Source of the DNA: Pyropia yezoensis
Lineage: Eukaryota > Rhodophyta > Bangiophyceae > Bangiales > Bangiaceae
Reading direction: 5' to 3'
Length of the DNA: 64,000 bases
Assembly (NCBI GenBank): GCA_009829735.1
Contig: CM020619.1
Coordinates: 29,228,063 to 29,292,062, forward strand
Of the stretch, positions 1-9,479 are shown one piece after another. Numbering within the stretch: position 1 is the first letter of the stretch; every line of letters starts with the position of its first letter. The position numbers were made by a program, and so were the translations under genes. The notes below the pieces were generated by a model. The model did no database searches and was not told the origin of the DNA. It saw only the letters and a program-made list of their open reading frames with translations.

Positions 1-151
1 GCGACTGGTAGTGCCCCTCCAGCCTAGACGCTAGACGCGGGCCGGAGTGCTTGTTGGGGTCAATGCCCCGCAGTTCGGACCCCATGATGCCGCTGATCAG
101 CACCGGGGGCGCAGGGCGGTTTGATGCCCGATTAAAGACAGGGCAGACGAA

Positions 152-330
152 TTACGTCCAAGGACTCACGCGCTCCTTTTCCAGCTCCGCTCGGAAGAGT
201 GGCTGGCTTTCCCGTCGCAGAGCAGCTCCATTCTCTGGGTCAGACAAGACATGGAAAAGACGGGCCACTTCATTGGTTGAGAAGTCATGATCCCTCACGC
301 CAGCATCCGGCTCCATCGCGCATACATGCG
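152..330 (-). CDS. possible coding fragment, unknown function
   Basis: A minus-strand frame reads as ordinary protein (FSTNEVARLFHVLSD, then RAELEKER) rather than the Arg/Pro/Ala-rich composition of shadow frames nearby. A good splice-donor hexamer, GTGAGT, lies on the minus strand at 169-164 directly after the codons for EKER, so the coding part may stop there and continue in an exon outside the window. The left limit of the exon is not defined. It lies about 70 bp from another protein-like minus-strand stretch at 402-929, so both may belong to one gene or one repeat-borne gene. I do not recognise the family. The call rests only on composition and the donor site. Confidence 0.25.
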
Positions 331-401
331 GATCCGTCGCGCCAGGGTCCGGATCCCTCGCGCCGGCACCGCCCTGCGCCGCGGGGGCAGCCGACAGAAA
401 T

Positions 402-929
402 CTATCGCGCCCAGCCTTGCCACCCGAGCCGCGATTGGTCCCCCTGGCTGGCACCGCGGCGCCCAGAGATGCACCGTGGAACCACCGCCTCGCCGGCAGC
501 TGCACAAATCGCAAGGCTTGATGAGACGCCATCCGGGACGCGTGCCTGCCATCTGGCGGGTAGAGTGCGCCCTGCGTCCATCCGCGTGACTGGCGAAGCG
601 TCGGCACGGGATGCGCCGAACTCTAACGGCCCGCCGGCGGCCTGTAGAGACGCTCCAGGTACAAAATGAAAAACGATTCGCTGCGTACTCGACGTCCGGC
701 CCGTGCGCGCGTCGTCAGCGTTCATCCCCGCCTTGTTCACCAGCGCGTCCAATTCTACGTCCGACATGTTCATTTTGCGCATGGCGTCCAATGCGATGAC
801 ATCTTTGTCCTTGACGCTCGCCTTCATCTTGCCCTTCACCCGAAGGATGCGGAGAATTGCGCGCGAGTCCAGAAAATACTGTTTCGAGCCGTAGAGCTCG
901 GCCGGAAAGGGGTCACAGCCGGTGCTAAT
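402..929 (-). CDS. hypothetical protein fragment, unknown function
   Basis: A minus-strand frame is open from beyond 929 down to 402. Its first ~90 codons look like a folded protein: an aromatic segment (DPFPAELYGSKQYFLD), a basic helix (AILRILRVKGKMKASVK) and a helix rich in M/L/D (ALDAMRKMNMSDVELDAL). After about 700 the composition becomes Ala/Arg/Gly-rich and is less convincing. A pyrimidine-rich tract ending in TTAG (minus strand, near 930) could be a splice acceptor and a GTACCT near 660 a donor, giving an exon of about 270 nt. The first in-frame ATG is at 839 but need not be the start. No family recognised. It could be a host exon or part of an uncharacterised mobile gene. Confidence 0.3.
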   Translation of the reverse strand: MSTGCDPFPAELYGSKQYFLDSRAILRILRVKGKMKASVKDKDVIALDAMRKMNMSDVELDALVNKAGMNADDARTGRTSSTQRIVFHFVPGASLQAAGGPLEFGASRADASPVTRMDAGRTLPARWQARVPDGVSSSLAICAAAGEAVVPRCISGRRGASQGDQSRLGWQGWAR

Positions 930-2414
930 GGCAGGTAGAGCCGCAGGGGCAGAGAGAGGCCCTATGGCTGGTACCCCGGGTCGAAGCTCTGGGCCGGGTG
1001 GTGCTGCCCCATGGCCTCTGTCTAGGACGGAGCCGGCAGCCGTGGGGAAGGGCGGCGCGCACAGAGGCTCCGGGGCAGGTGGTGCTGCCCCATGGCGACC
1101 TCAAAGGACGGAGGCAGCAGGCGGGGGGGAGGGGGGGGGGGGCGAATCGTGTCCCCTCCACGATTGCCTCGCTTGCGTCCATGACTCGCAAGAAGAACTT
1201 CTTGGGGGGGTGGTGCGTGAGGGTGGGGGGTGGAGGTGGTGCAAGAGCGCTCGATGGTGCGGGCGCCAGGCCACAGACACTTCGGGGGTCTGTCTGGCGC
1301 GGCTATTGGCGGCAGCAGTCTAAGGTGGCCGCTCTAGCTGCCACGACCGCGGAAACAGCGGGTGTGGCTGCCAGTGTGTGGGGGCGCACCATCGCGCGTG
1401 CGGTCTGAGGACTAGGGGGGTATGGGAGCCCAGCAGGAGAGGATATCGGGGCCCATCGCCGTGGAATCACTACGCTGGGATAAGGATGCACACCGGGGAC
1501 TCCGTTTCTTCTCTTCAGGTGTGTACGGGTGCAACTGGCGTGTCCGAGAGAGCGCGGAAAAAGATGGTTTTTTTCCGCCTACTCGGGAGGCGTTTTTACT
1601 ACTCCGTTTACCTCGATCGTGCCTGCGTTAATATCTTGTGACCCGAAAGGTGTTTGTAAAGTGTCATCGAACCAAGTCCCGTCCGTCGACAAGTCGGGGG
1701 GCAATCTGCCCGTGTTTCGTGTCAGAGACACCATTTTTGTCTGCTGTTTAGACACGGCCTTACTGTGACACCCAGGAGGGTCTGAATAAAACCGGCCAGA
1801 CCGAGGCCCGTTTCTGTGAGTCAACAGAGAGTTATTCGTTGATCCGAAAGAAATATGTCTGTCGAAAGAATAATTTGCACATCTTCTCCAAATGTGTAGG
1901 TGTGGTGTATCTATACCATATATAACTTTCCACCGAGAAACAGCCCAGTCGGCGGGAAAGCGGGACCACGCGGGGGAGCGGATCAAGGAAGGCGACCGAT
2001 ACACACGCCTAGTTAAAACGGCGATACCTGGCGCAAAAGCATTGGGGAGTGGGTCTACTTCTTGGAGAAGGGGGTCGTCAAATGGCGGGGTGGGGGGGGG
2101 CTCGGGCTCATTGGATGCACAGGGACTCGTCGGGGGAGCAGGAGCTGATGGCAGAGGAAGAAAGTCGGGCAAAAAAGAAAAAAAGAAAAACCGATCGAGG
2201 CCTTCATGTGAGCTCATGTGCCGACGCTGCATGACAGAAAAAGGGGCGCAACGAAGGGCCTTGCTACCATTACTCACCTCGGTATCTCAATCGCCAGGGG
2301 CGTAACCTTCGTGGCCTTCCCCACCGCGGAAAATAAAATTGAGCAGGCAAGGATCTTTGGGACAGCGCGCGCTACCAAAGGCAACGAGGAGTGCCCAACA
2401 TGAACGCCCGCACG
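930..2414. other. unassigned stretch
   Basis: No gene that I can support. It holds a short direct repeat (GGTGGTGCTGCCCCATGG near 1008-1025 and 1079-1096), a G homopolymer tract around 1127-1142 and poly-A/poly-T-rich patches near 1560 and 2165. A 232-residue minus-strand open frame (1579-2277) has no recognisable domain and crosses the poly-A tract as poly-Phe, so I did not call it. Confidence 0.5.
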
Positions 2415-2458
2415 GAGTCACCGTGATAAATTCTGAAAATCTGTGATAAAATCTGACC
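2415..2458 (+). repeat. left terminal inverted repeat of the DNA transposon
   Basis: Exact reverse complement of 4231-4274. It contains two 14-bp near-identical direct repeats (GTGATAAATTCTGA at 2423-2436 and GTGATAAAATCTGA at 2443-2456) 20 bp apart, about two helical turns, the usual spacing for paired transposase binding sites. Confidence 0.9.
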
Positions 2459-2497
2459 TGTCTCCAGCCCAAACAGTCCTATCTCCGAGGTACACGA

Positions 2498-4048
2498 GTG
2501 ACTATCTTCGCTATGGAGGCGCCAAAGACGACCGCCAAACCAGTCCCGCTCATCATGGAGCGCGTCCGTGCCGGGGAGCTGCTGAAGGATGCTTTGTTGG
2601 CCGTTCACGGGTCCACGGGCTTCACTGTGGGGGCGCTGAGGACGGCCTACTACGCTGCCCGGGGGGGGGAGGGGGTGCACCATGGCAACAACATCCTGTC
2701 GGCAGCGGAGGACCTGGCGCTGCTGTACGCGGCGCAGGCCTTTAGCCACACCAACTTCCCCCTCACCCAGCCGCAACTGGCCTCCCTCGTGTGGGACCTG
2801 CGGGGCAAGAAGGTCGGCGAGACGTGGGCACGGTCTTGGGTCAAGCGTCACCGGGAGCACCTCTCCTCCCGCACGGCCAAGGCCCTCGCTGACAAGCGCA
2901 ACTCGACATCAGTGTTTGAGGAGGTCGTCGACTGGGCTGACCAGGTGGAGAAGTTCTTGAAAGACCACCGCCTCCCCCCCTCTGCCATCCTCAACTACGA
3001 TGAGTGCCGCCTTGTCGGGGGGCGCGACCGGCTGGCCGTGCAACGCATTCAAGCTACCGACAGAGAGCGCCCGAACGCTTCCAGCACGCGGGGGGCCACT
3101 GTGGCCTCCTTATTGACCTTTGTGACCGCAAATGGGGCTCCCTTCCTGTCCGTGTATATCTTCCGCGCGCGCTTTGGGGACAATGATGCGGCAGCCACGC
3201 GTTTTACGCTGTCACGCGTGCAGCAGCGGACGAGGGGCACCTGGCTGCGGCTGTATGGGTGGACAGAGTCGGGCTTTGTCGACGCGGCCACGTTTGCGGT
3301 CGTGATGGAGGCCTTTTGCGACGAATGGCGCCTGCGCAACCCTAACCAGGAGTGTATGCTCATTGGGGACCAGCTCGGAGCGCACCGGCAGGTGGAGGTG
3401 GTACGCGCGGCTCTCAAGAGCAACGTGTTGTGTTGGTGGTTGGTCGCCAATACCTCCCACTGGCTGCAGGTGGTGGATGACAAGTGTTTTGCCCGGATCA
3501 AGAAGGTCGTCCCTGTCCTGTCCGACGACAAGATCATCCAGGCGCTCATGACGAACCAGACGACCCGTGACTGTCTCCTGGGGGCGGCATACGAGGCGGA
3601 GCGCTTGGCCCTCACCCGGGAGACCATCCAGGCGGCGTTCAAGTCGGTCGGCCTCTACCCGTGGGACCGCAAGCGAGTCATCGAGCTGGCGCGCGTCAAC
3701 CTTGGGATTGGGCTTCCCTCTGACGGCGTGGCTGACCAATCACGCGCGGCTGCGGCTGTGGTCATCCGTCAGGCGTATGACCAACGCGCGGCCGACCAGA
3801 AAAAGGTGGTATCGGGCGTGACAGTGGTCAAAAAGGCCAAGGTGTATAGCGGCAAGGACCTCATCGCCCAGCACAAGGCGCGGGTGGCCGCGGACGCCAA
3901 GGCGGTGGCCGACAAGGCGGCCGCCGCGGCTGAGAAGGAGGCCGACAAGGCTGCCAAGCTTGCCCTGCGCGCGGAGGAGGCCGAGCAGAAGCTGCCGCTG
4001 GTCTGCCGCGCCTGCAACCAACGGGTACATCGGGGTGGCAAGGATTAG
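2498..4048 (+). CDS. DDE transposase, pogo/CENP-B-like
   Basis: A 516-residue protein. Residues ~80-135 resemble the CENP-B/Tc5 helix-turn-helix DNA-binding region (VGETWARSWVKRHREHL). Residues ~160-400 carry the DDE catalytic core: first Asp in ILNYDECRL, second in IGDQLGAH, third in SHWLQVVDDKCF, matching the pogo pattern in which the third carboxylate follows a S/T-H-L-Q motif. The C-terminus has an Ala/Lys/Glu-rich coiled segment and then CRACNQRVHRGGK. A TAG at 4046-4048 ends the frame in the middle of this Cys/His motif; the same frame stays open to 4168 and encodes further Cys pairs (HVCACAAF, VCSQC), so the stop probably removes half of a zinc-finger-like tail. Start: ATG 2498 or ATG 2513; either keeps the domains. 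The gene fills the space between the two inverted repeats. Confidence 0.8.
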   Translation: MTIFAMEAPKTTAKPVPLIMERVRAGELLKDALLAVHGSTGFTVGALRTAYYAARGGEGVHHGNNILSAAEDLALLYAAQAFSHTNFPLTQPQLASLVWDLRGKKVGETWARSWVKRHREHLSSRTAKALADKRNSTSVFEEVVDWADQVEKFLKDHRLPPSAILNYDECRLVGGRDRLAVQRIQATDRERPNASSTRGATVASLLTFVTANGAPFLSVYIFRARFGDNDAAATRFTLSRVQQRTRGTWLRLYGWTESGFVDAATFAVVMEAFCDEWRLRNPNQECMLIGDQLGAHRQVEVVRAALKSNVLCWWLVANTSHWLQVVDDKCFARIKKVVPVLSDDKIIQALMTNQTTRDCLLGAAYEAERLALTRETIQAAFKSVGLYPWDRKRVIELARVNLGIGLPSDGVADQSRAAAAVVIRQAYDQRAADQKKVVSGVTVVKKAKVYSGKDLIAQHKARVAADAKAVADKAAAAAEKEADKAAKLALRAEEAEQKLPLVCRACNQRVHRGGKD

Positions 4049-4230
4049 CACGTGTGCGCCTGCGCGGCATTCCGTGTTTGCTCCCAGTGCTTGAAAATCA
4101 GTGAGGGCAAGGCACTGGTGAGTGCGCATAATGTGGTCTGTTCAGATGTACCTAAGCACACGGAGTAGACGAGATAAGATTTTTTTGTTCTTGTATCTGC
4201 TCCTTATTCTCTCTCTGTCGCCGACGGTCC

Positions 4231-4274
4231 GGTCAGATTTTATCACAGATTTTCAGAATTTATCACGGTGACTC
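4231..4274 (-). repeat. right terminal inverted repeat of the DNA transposon
   Basis: Exact reverse complement of the left repeat over 44 bp. Identity ends abruptly on the inner side (position 4230) and on the outer side (position 4275). Confidence 0.9.
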
Positions 4275-4646
4275 ACGGTTGCTGAAGTGACGAATTCAAC
4301 ATGCTTCAGGCAAGGCCGTGCGAAGTTCGGTAAATACGCTATTCAAAATCGTTGTAGTTGTGGCCCTGCGATAAGTATATCAGAGCTTACGGGGTCGCTC
4401 GAACGTACTGTAGTTGACAACACCGATCGTCCTGCAGACGAGGATTCGAATCACCATTTACAACCAAGATTCACAACAGGACGAAGTCACCTGTCCAGTA
4501 CCAGTCCTTGGAGCTGCTCCTCTTCCTGCATGCTGGACATGGATGCCTTCTGGCATGGTACGTGACAGCGAGAAAGTACGAACGTGGCGCTACTTTTGCA
4601 GTATTTCTTGCTGGTAAGCCCTGAAGCACAAGAGTATAAAAATAGA
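4275..4646. other. unassigned stretch
   Basis: Nothing recognisable on either strand. Short open frames only, with no domain and no repeat shared with the rest of the window that I could see. Confidence 0.4.
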
Positions 4647-5245
4647 TCAGGCATATGCCAGGCCCGCCAGCAAGGCTGACGAGGTCCGTACGCTCTCCTC
4701 ATAGATTGAAAGCGCCCACCGCCTCCCCTCATCGATGCCCTTCTTCAGTGTTGCATCGCTTTGTTGCCGCCCAGGCTTGTTTTGTCGAATACGCTTGTCG
4801 CCTGGCTCGGTCGCCATGCTCGCCCCAGCCTTGGCCTCCTTTCGTCGGCGCACAGTAATCAGGTTCTATTCCACAGCTTCTCGGGCCAACGCCTTCACGC
4901 GCACGAGGTTGGCCGCCGAGTGAAGTTCAGATGGATTCGTGTACTGGTTCGCTTTTTGTATGTAGTGGCCGTGCCATGCTTCAAGACCTTGCTCACCATA
5001 CAGCCCAAGGCTCCGAAACCGCTCCAAATCGTCTGGTGCATGAAACAGAAGGATATGCAGCTTGGGGGAGATATCGACCCATGGGAACGCCTTCTTCAAC
5101 CCGGCCACCAGTTGTTCTGCGTTTGCGCGAAATGCCTTCGTCTCGTCTGCACCAATCATCTCGGCTCGATTAAGCGTCCTTCTGATCTTGTCCCACAGGT
5201 TCCAAAACCCCTTTGAGTGCTTCGTAGTCCAATGATGGTAAGATC
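4647..5245 (-). pseudogene. transposase-like C-terminal fragment
   Basis: On the minus strand one frame stays protein-like from about 5236 to 4647. Recognisable motifs are KGFWNLWDKIRRTLN, SPKLHILLFHAP and GLYGEQGLEAWHGHY. The last is a signature I associate with C-terminal parts of transposon-encoded proteins in animals and algae (pattern PKxHxLxxHxP, then GLxxEQGxEAxH); I cannot name the superfamily with certainty. The frame continues through one in-frame TAG (4868-4866) into a basic tail (GDKRIRQNKPGRQQ). No N-terminal half or terminal repeat is visible, so this looks like a decaying fragment. It lies about 370 bp from the pogo-like element but is not part of it. Confidence 0.5.
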
Positions 5246-6211
5246 CCCAGCAATGTGCGCGTCACAACGTCCCTCCTTGATGCGATCGGGTGAAAATCCC
5301 TGCTAATGAAGAAACCTCCATGATAAGGGGAAGCGATGCCACCTGCGCTTGCAAGGCTGCAACGCTACGCGCCGAGCGCGCGGACTCAGCGCACGGCGCA
5401 GGCTCCGGGGGCGCGTGGGGAGGCGCAAGGGGAGAGAGGAGGGGCGCTCAGGAGGGGGGAGAAAGCGGGGGACCCAAGGTGCGTCGAGAGGCACGGTAGC
5501 ACCCATCGCATGCCCCTGTGGGCATTCTATTGGCATCCATGCCCATATTCGTTTTGCACTGCTGAACTGGCATAGTGGCCACGGCGGCTGCCGTGGCCGT
5601 CTGAATACTTCCATCATAAGCACTCAGACAGGCCGTTACGCTCAGGCTGCGCTTCAGGAAATTGCCATTGAAAGAGGGACAAAAAAGGCAAGGAACAGGC
5701 TGGGGAAGACACTCACAATGTCCGCAGCCGTCAAGCTGCGAAAAAAGAAAAAAGCGAGAGAAAGTGGGCCTCTTCATGTCAGCATCACCATCTGTACCAC
5801 GAATAAATGCCGATACGAACAAATACTCGCCTACATAAGCAACAAAAGAAAGCATGCGTCTCTCAGAAAACTCGATCGATACACAGTATATAGTGACTCC
5901 CCTTGACCGGCGGGATGGGAGGTTCGTTGGAGAGACATGCTCCATTCGCCCGGCTGGTCAACCTGGGATGGGCTGGCAGGGGGGGGGAGGGCGGGGGGGG
6001 GGCGGGGGGGGGAGGGGGCGTCAAAGGGTCGTGGAGCGAGATCTGTAGAGGAAGGGGGGACGGAACGTCACAGACGTTGGACGGGGTGGCACGGAAGCGT
6101 ACCCTCGATTATCAAGGAGCACTGCGCGCAGAGGCTGCGGACTTCTGTCTCACGGACTTTCCGGTGGTGCTGTGCGAACCCCCCCTGATGGGCCCTGTGG
6201 CGTGAGGACAC

Positions 6212-6240
6212 AATTGGGGACACGTCTCTTGTCCCCAATT
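6212..6240. repeat. inverted repeat (hairpin)
   Basis: AATTGGGGACA (6212-6222) and TGTCCCCAATT (6230-6240) form a perfect 11-bp stem around a 7-nt loop. No gene ends beside it, so a role as terminator is not supported. Confidence 0.7.
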
Positions 6241-6538
6241 CGGCTTTGAGCCAGTGAGAGAGCTCCACGTTTCTTCGAAAATGTTGGCGTAAGAAAAGCC
6301 TAATGCACACTTTCACTGGGCGTGTACAAGGCGGACGATCGGCGCGAGGCGGGTGAACGGTAACGCGGGAGTCCTGGGCGCGGCGGGCTCGACGACAGGC
6401 GATTCGTTGTTATTTTCTCCGTCAAAGACGTCTCGTTGTTGCGGCGTGGGTAGGAGAGCTGTTGGAGTTGCTGGTTACGGGGAGCTTGAGTACTTGTTGT
6501 GCACATGGATGGAGAAAGCGGATTTCTTCATCCTAGAC

Positions 6539-6560
6539 AGATTAATATATATATTAATCT
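6539..6560. repeat. 22-bp perfect palindrome
   Basis: AGATTAATATA followed directly by its reverse complement TATATTAATCT. AT-rich, with no spacer. Such sequences are cruciform-prone; no function is indicated by the context. Confidence 0.7.
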
Positions 6561-8317
6561 ATGAAATATTAGTTTTCAATTACTATGTCTTTTCCTGGAC
6601 TTTGCCTGACCCTCACTGCCGCGACACTGTGGGGCGCGCCCCTCACGTCTTCGCCCAGAAATTGCGCTTTATACCTGCTCTCTCCTAGCCAGTGGTCGTA
6701 GCACTCTCGGCACTAGTGTGCTTCAGCGTAGCACCATCCCCGCACCGTAGCCAGTCTGGACATAATGTCGACCATTTTCGATGAGATCCTTGGTCTCTGT
6801 GTACTGCATGAGATGCACGACATACCACTTTGTGGAGGAGACTGAGCGGAGTCAGTTGGTATTTTTTATGTTCGGAGTGCTCTTGTTCTCTGTGAGCTGT
6901 GAGTAGTGAGGGCAGAAGTACTGTCAGGTATCTGCTCACTAATGTCGACCACGTCAAGGGGCCAATGGGGGCGCCCGATCTGCTCACCGTCGCGGGCTGC
7001 GGTGCGCTGCAAGCGAATCTTTCTTGCTGAGTGTGGCCCGACCACCCCTTTGGTGCCACAAGGGTGCCGTTCGTCTCCGAGAATAATGCACTCTGTAGCA
7101 GAGAAAAAAACACAGCAAAAAGAGAGTTGAGGCTCAGGTCTTGATGCATGACACGAAAAACACCAACGTGTACGTGTATCCATCGTTGGAAGGCCTGATT
7201 CCCAGGCCATGTGTGCTTCTCTTGCTCTTGACTTGGAAGCTGAAGACAAAATTAAAAGAAAATACTTCGATCACGAGTCTGCCTCCTGGAGGCCTCCAGG
7301 AGACCCTGGTGTGGTCAACTTTTTGGATAGTGATCGACATTGCAAACAGACTGACTACTTGGCGCGTCCAACCATGAGAGTGAGAGTGTCGGCGGCTAGG
7401 GTGGCGGAGAGGAAGTCTGCAGTGACAGCGACAGCAGTGGTGGCGCACGCAGCAGCGTCCGCGTGAGCGAGCGCTGACCGTCGCGCAGCGCCAGTCCTGC
7501 TGTGGCTGCTCCGTGGTGTAGCGTAGAAAAATAATGAGATAACGAACAGGACAAGGGGCAGTGAGAAGATGTGGCGGGTGGGGGAGGGGGGACTCACCCA
7601 CCATATAGTCAAGAAACATAAAATAACGGGAAAGCGCCAACTGATCAATATATAGAATTAAGTATATAATTTAGCAATCAATAATTGTACCAATTTAATG
7701 ATTCGTGTATTGTGCCATCAATGGTTCTGCATGCTGGGGGACAGGGGTCTTGGGAATGGATGGAAAAAATGATACATTTTTGTGTTCGGCCTTTAATTAA
7801 TTAACTGCTTAATCCAACTCATTTTAATTATCATTCTTTAATACATTTTATTGCACTTTTTACCAGATGGAGCAATCAAAGTCTGGTTCCTGGGCGCTGA
7901 CCGCGCACAATGGCAACGTTCTCCGCATAAATACAGGGGACAACCGAGCAGCTTCCCGCCCTCACGCACGGCACCGCGAGCAACGCGCGCGTCGCCCCCC
8001 CTCCCTTCCTCCGCCACCACCCCCCCCCCCTCTTGCCAAGGACCCCTTCCCGCCACTATTGTGCATCATGCTCCCGCTCAGCTGATCTGAGCGCCCCATT
8101 GCGAGTGGAGGCGCGGGAAATGAGACTGAGTCACCCGCTTTACGTCGTCCCAAAGGCCCACCTAGAACCTTCGCCATTGTGGATGTTGGAACAATGGGTG
8201 ATGCCCTGGAACCTGCTGCTGCCGGTGGCCTGGCTGCCGATCCTTCCCTTGCTTTCCCCCCTCTTCCATCTGTTGCCCCTCGCAGGGCTGGTCTCGCTCC
8301 CGCCAGCCGCTGCTTAG

Positions 8318-8525
8318 CTCCTCGTAGCCGCCCACACGGCGCTGCGGAAGTCAAGTGCACTACCGCACCCAGAAGGTCACATGCGCCCCCTCGAGTCGTG
8401 CTTCGGATCCCTTCTCGTGTGCCTCAAGCGCCTGCACCGCATCGCGGTCAAACGGTACGATTACCTCGAGACCAAGCAGTCCGACCAATTATTCGCGCGG
8501 GAGTACGAGCATGCAGATATCCCCG
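8318..8525 (+). other. left part of DIRS-like ORF1, interrupted by E1
   Basis: A plus-strand frame (for example CFGSLLVCLKRLHRIAVKRY) runs up to the E1 insertion point at 8525. Protein-like code resumes on the far side of E1 at 19281. ORF1 of DIRS-like elements is a gag-like protein of unknown fold; the assignment rests on position upstream of the RT. Confidence 0.4.
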
Positions 8526-8888
8526 TGTAGCACAATAGGAATCCGTCGCACGTCCACCCTCAGGGAACACTCACCAAGGGGGATCGGCACCAACGTCACC
8601 GGGAGGCCAAGGTTGCTGTCCTTGGAGCGCAAGCCACGGGACCAAGATGGGAGCCCAAATGGGAGGGGTTTGTTGTTCTACCTTGGCCGGCGGTGGATTC
8701 GCCGCCGGCCCCCACGTTATAAACCCTCGGAGACACTACTAACTACCCTCCACCCCAAGATGCAAGTCCCTCTGGTCATACGTAACTTATAGATACCGTG
8801 ACCAGTACGAACTATCAAATTGAGAGTTAAGGGTTAGAAGTAGCCCCCCTAATGTTAGGGTTACAATACGGCCAACCATATTGCTACG
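8526..8888 (-). repeat. 3' LTR of E1
   Basis: 363 bp, matching 18913-19275 at all but about two positions. On the minus strand it contains a TATA box (GGGTTTATAACG). Terminal inverted motif TGTAGCA...TGCTAC. The adjoining internal sequence on the minus strand is purine-rich (AAGGGGGGGATA), the expected polypurine tract for plus-strand DNA synthesis. Confidence 0.95.
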
Positions 8889-9479
8889 TATCCCCCCCTT
8901 AGATTCGGCCCGTCCTCGGGTCGAGTTGCATTCGGGTTACCGAATGTAAGTGGGTCGCGTGACCGTTTACCAGTCGGGTGGGGCTTTGCGCCCGGTCGCG
9001 ACAGACACCCCTTTTCGAGGTTGTCTGAGGGGGGTGCCTCCCATTGTGTGGTACACACACGATCCGTTTTCCGGACCGTTAAATTCCCGATGCGGGTTCT
9101 GTTCACGACCCCCCTTTCCGAGGGGTGGTGCAAGCGGATCCGCCACCAGGTGTCTGGTGGTAGGGGAGCCCCTCTCGTGTTACCGAGTGACTGGGGGCGG
9201 CCGCTCCCGCTTTTCGCGGGGGCGATTTCGGGGTGAACCCCTCTTGGTTGCCCCGTACGGGGGTGTGGCCCCGGCCCGCCCAGGTGCCTGGGTGGAGCCC
9301 GTTCGTAGCCTCGTGGAGCGCGGGTCGACCCGCGCGCCTGCGGCGCTTCTCGTGGCCGTTTGCGGTCATAAGCGCGGGCGCCCGCGCTTCCCTGGCTCGT
9401 CCGCGCGAGCGTTCCTCGTACCGGGTCGAGCCGGCCTCGGCTTTTCTGCAAGGGGCGCCCCTGCCACCCCGGTTGCACC
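8889..9479. other. E1 internal region between 3' LTR and antisense gene
   Basis: No gene. It includes the polypurine tract beside the LTR, a hairpin CCACCAG-GTGT-CTGGTGG at 9143-9160 that is also present in E2 (63448-63465), and the TATA-like motif of the antisense gene near 9366. Confidence 0.6.
9364..9378 (+). promoter_or_regulatory. TATA-like promoter motif of the E1 antisense gene
   Basis: GGTCATAAGCGCGGG, about 110 bp before the ATG at 9480. E2 has GGTTATAAGCGCGGG at the same distance from its ATG, and E3 has GGTATAAAAGCGCG before its antisense gene. Conservation of position and of the AGCGCG extension supports a dedicated promoter. Confidence 0.5.

Larger units (their letters stand above)
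2415..4274 (+). mobile_element. pogo/Tc1-like DNA transposon
   Basis: A 1,860-bp unit bounded by perfect 44-bp terminal inverted repeats (2415-2458 and 4231-4274, outer end GAGTCACC) around one transposase gene. The trinucleotide ACG directly flanks both ends (2412-2414 and 4275-4277), suggesting a 3-bp target duplication instead of the TA usual for the pogo/Tc1-mariner superfamily; at 3 bp this may be chance. Identical repeats suggest recent movement or recent mobilisation by a related transposase. Confidence 0.85.
5246..7840. other. unassigned stretch with hairpins and AT-rich tail
   Basis: No gene supported. Composition shifts from GC-rich with G tracts (5980-6025) to AT-rich after about 7630. 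It holds an 11-bp-stem hairpin (6212-6240), a 22-bp perfect palindrome (6539-6560) and AT-rich sequence at 7630-7860 that may be the left end of the DIRS-like element. A minus-strand frame at 6866-7249 contains a short protein-like run (GVVGPHSARKIRLQRTAARD) that could be another transposon relic, but I cannot identify it. Confidence 0.4.

Noticed and set aside
1579-2277. 232-residue minus-strand open frame
   Set aside because: No recognisable domain; part of it is poly-A DNA read as poly-Phe. Not convincing as a gene.
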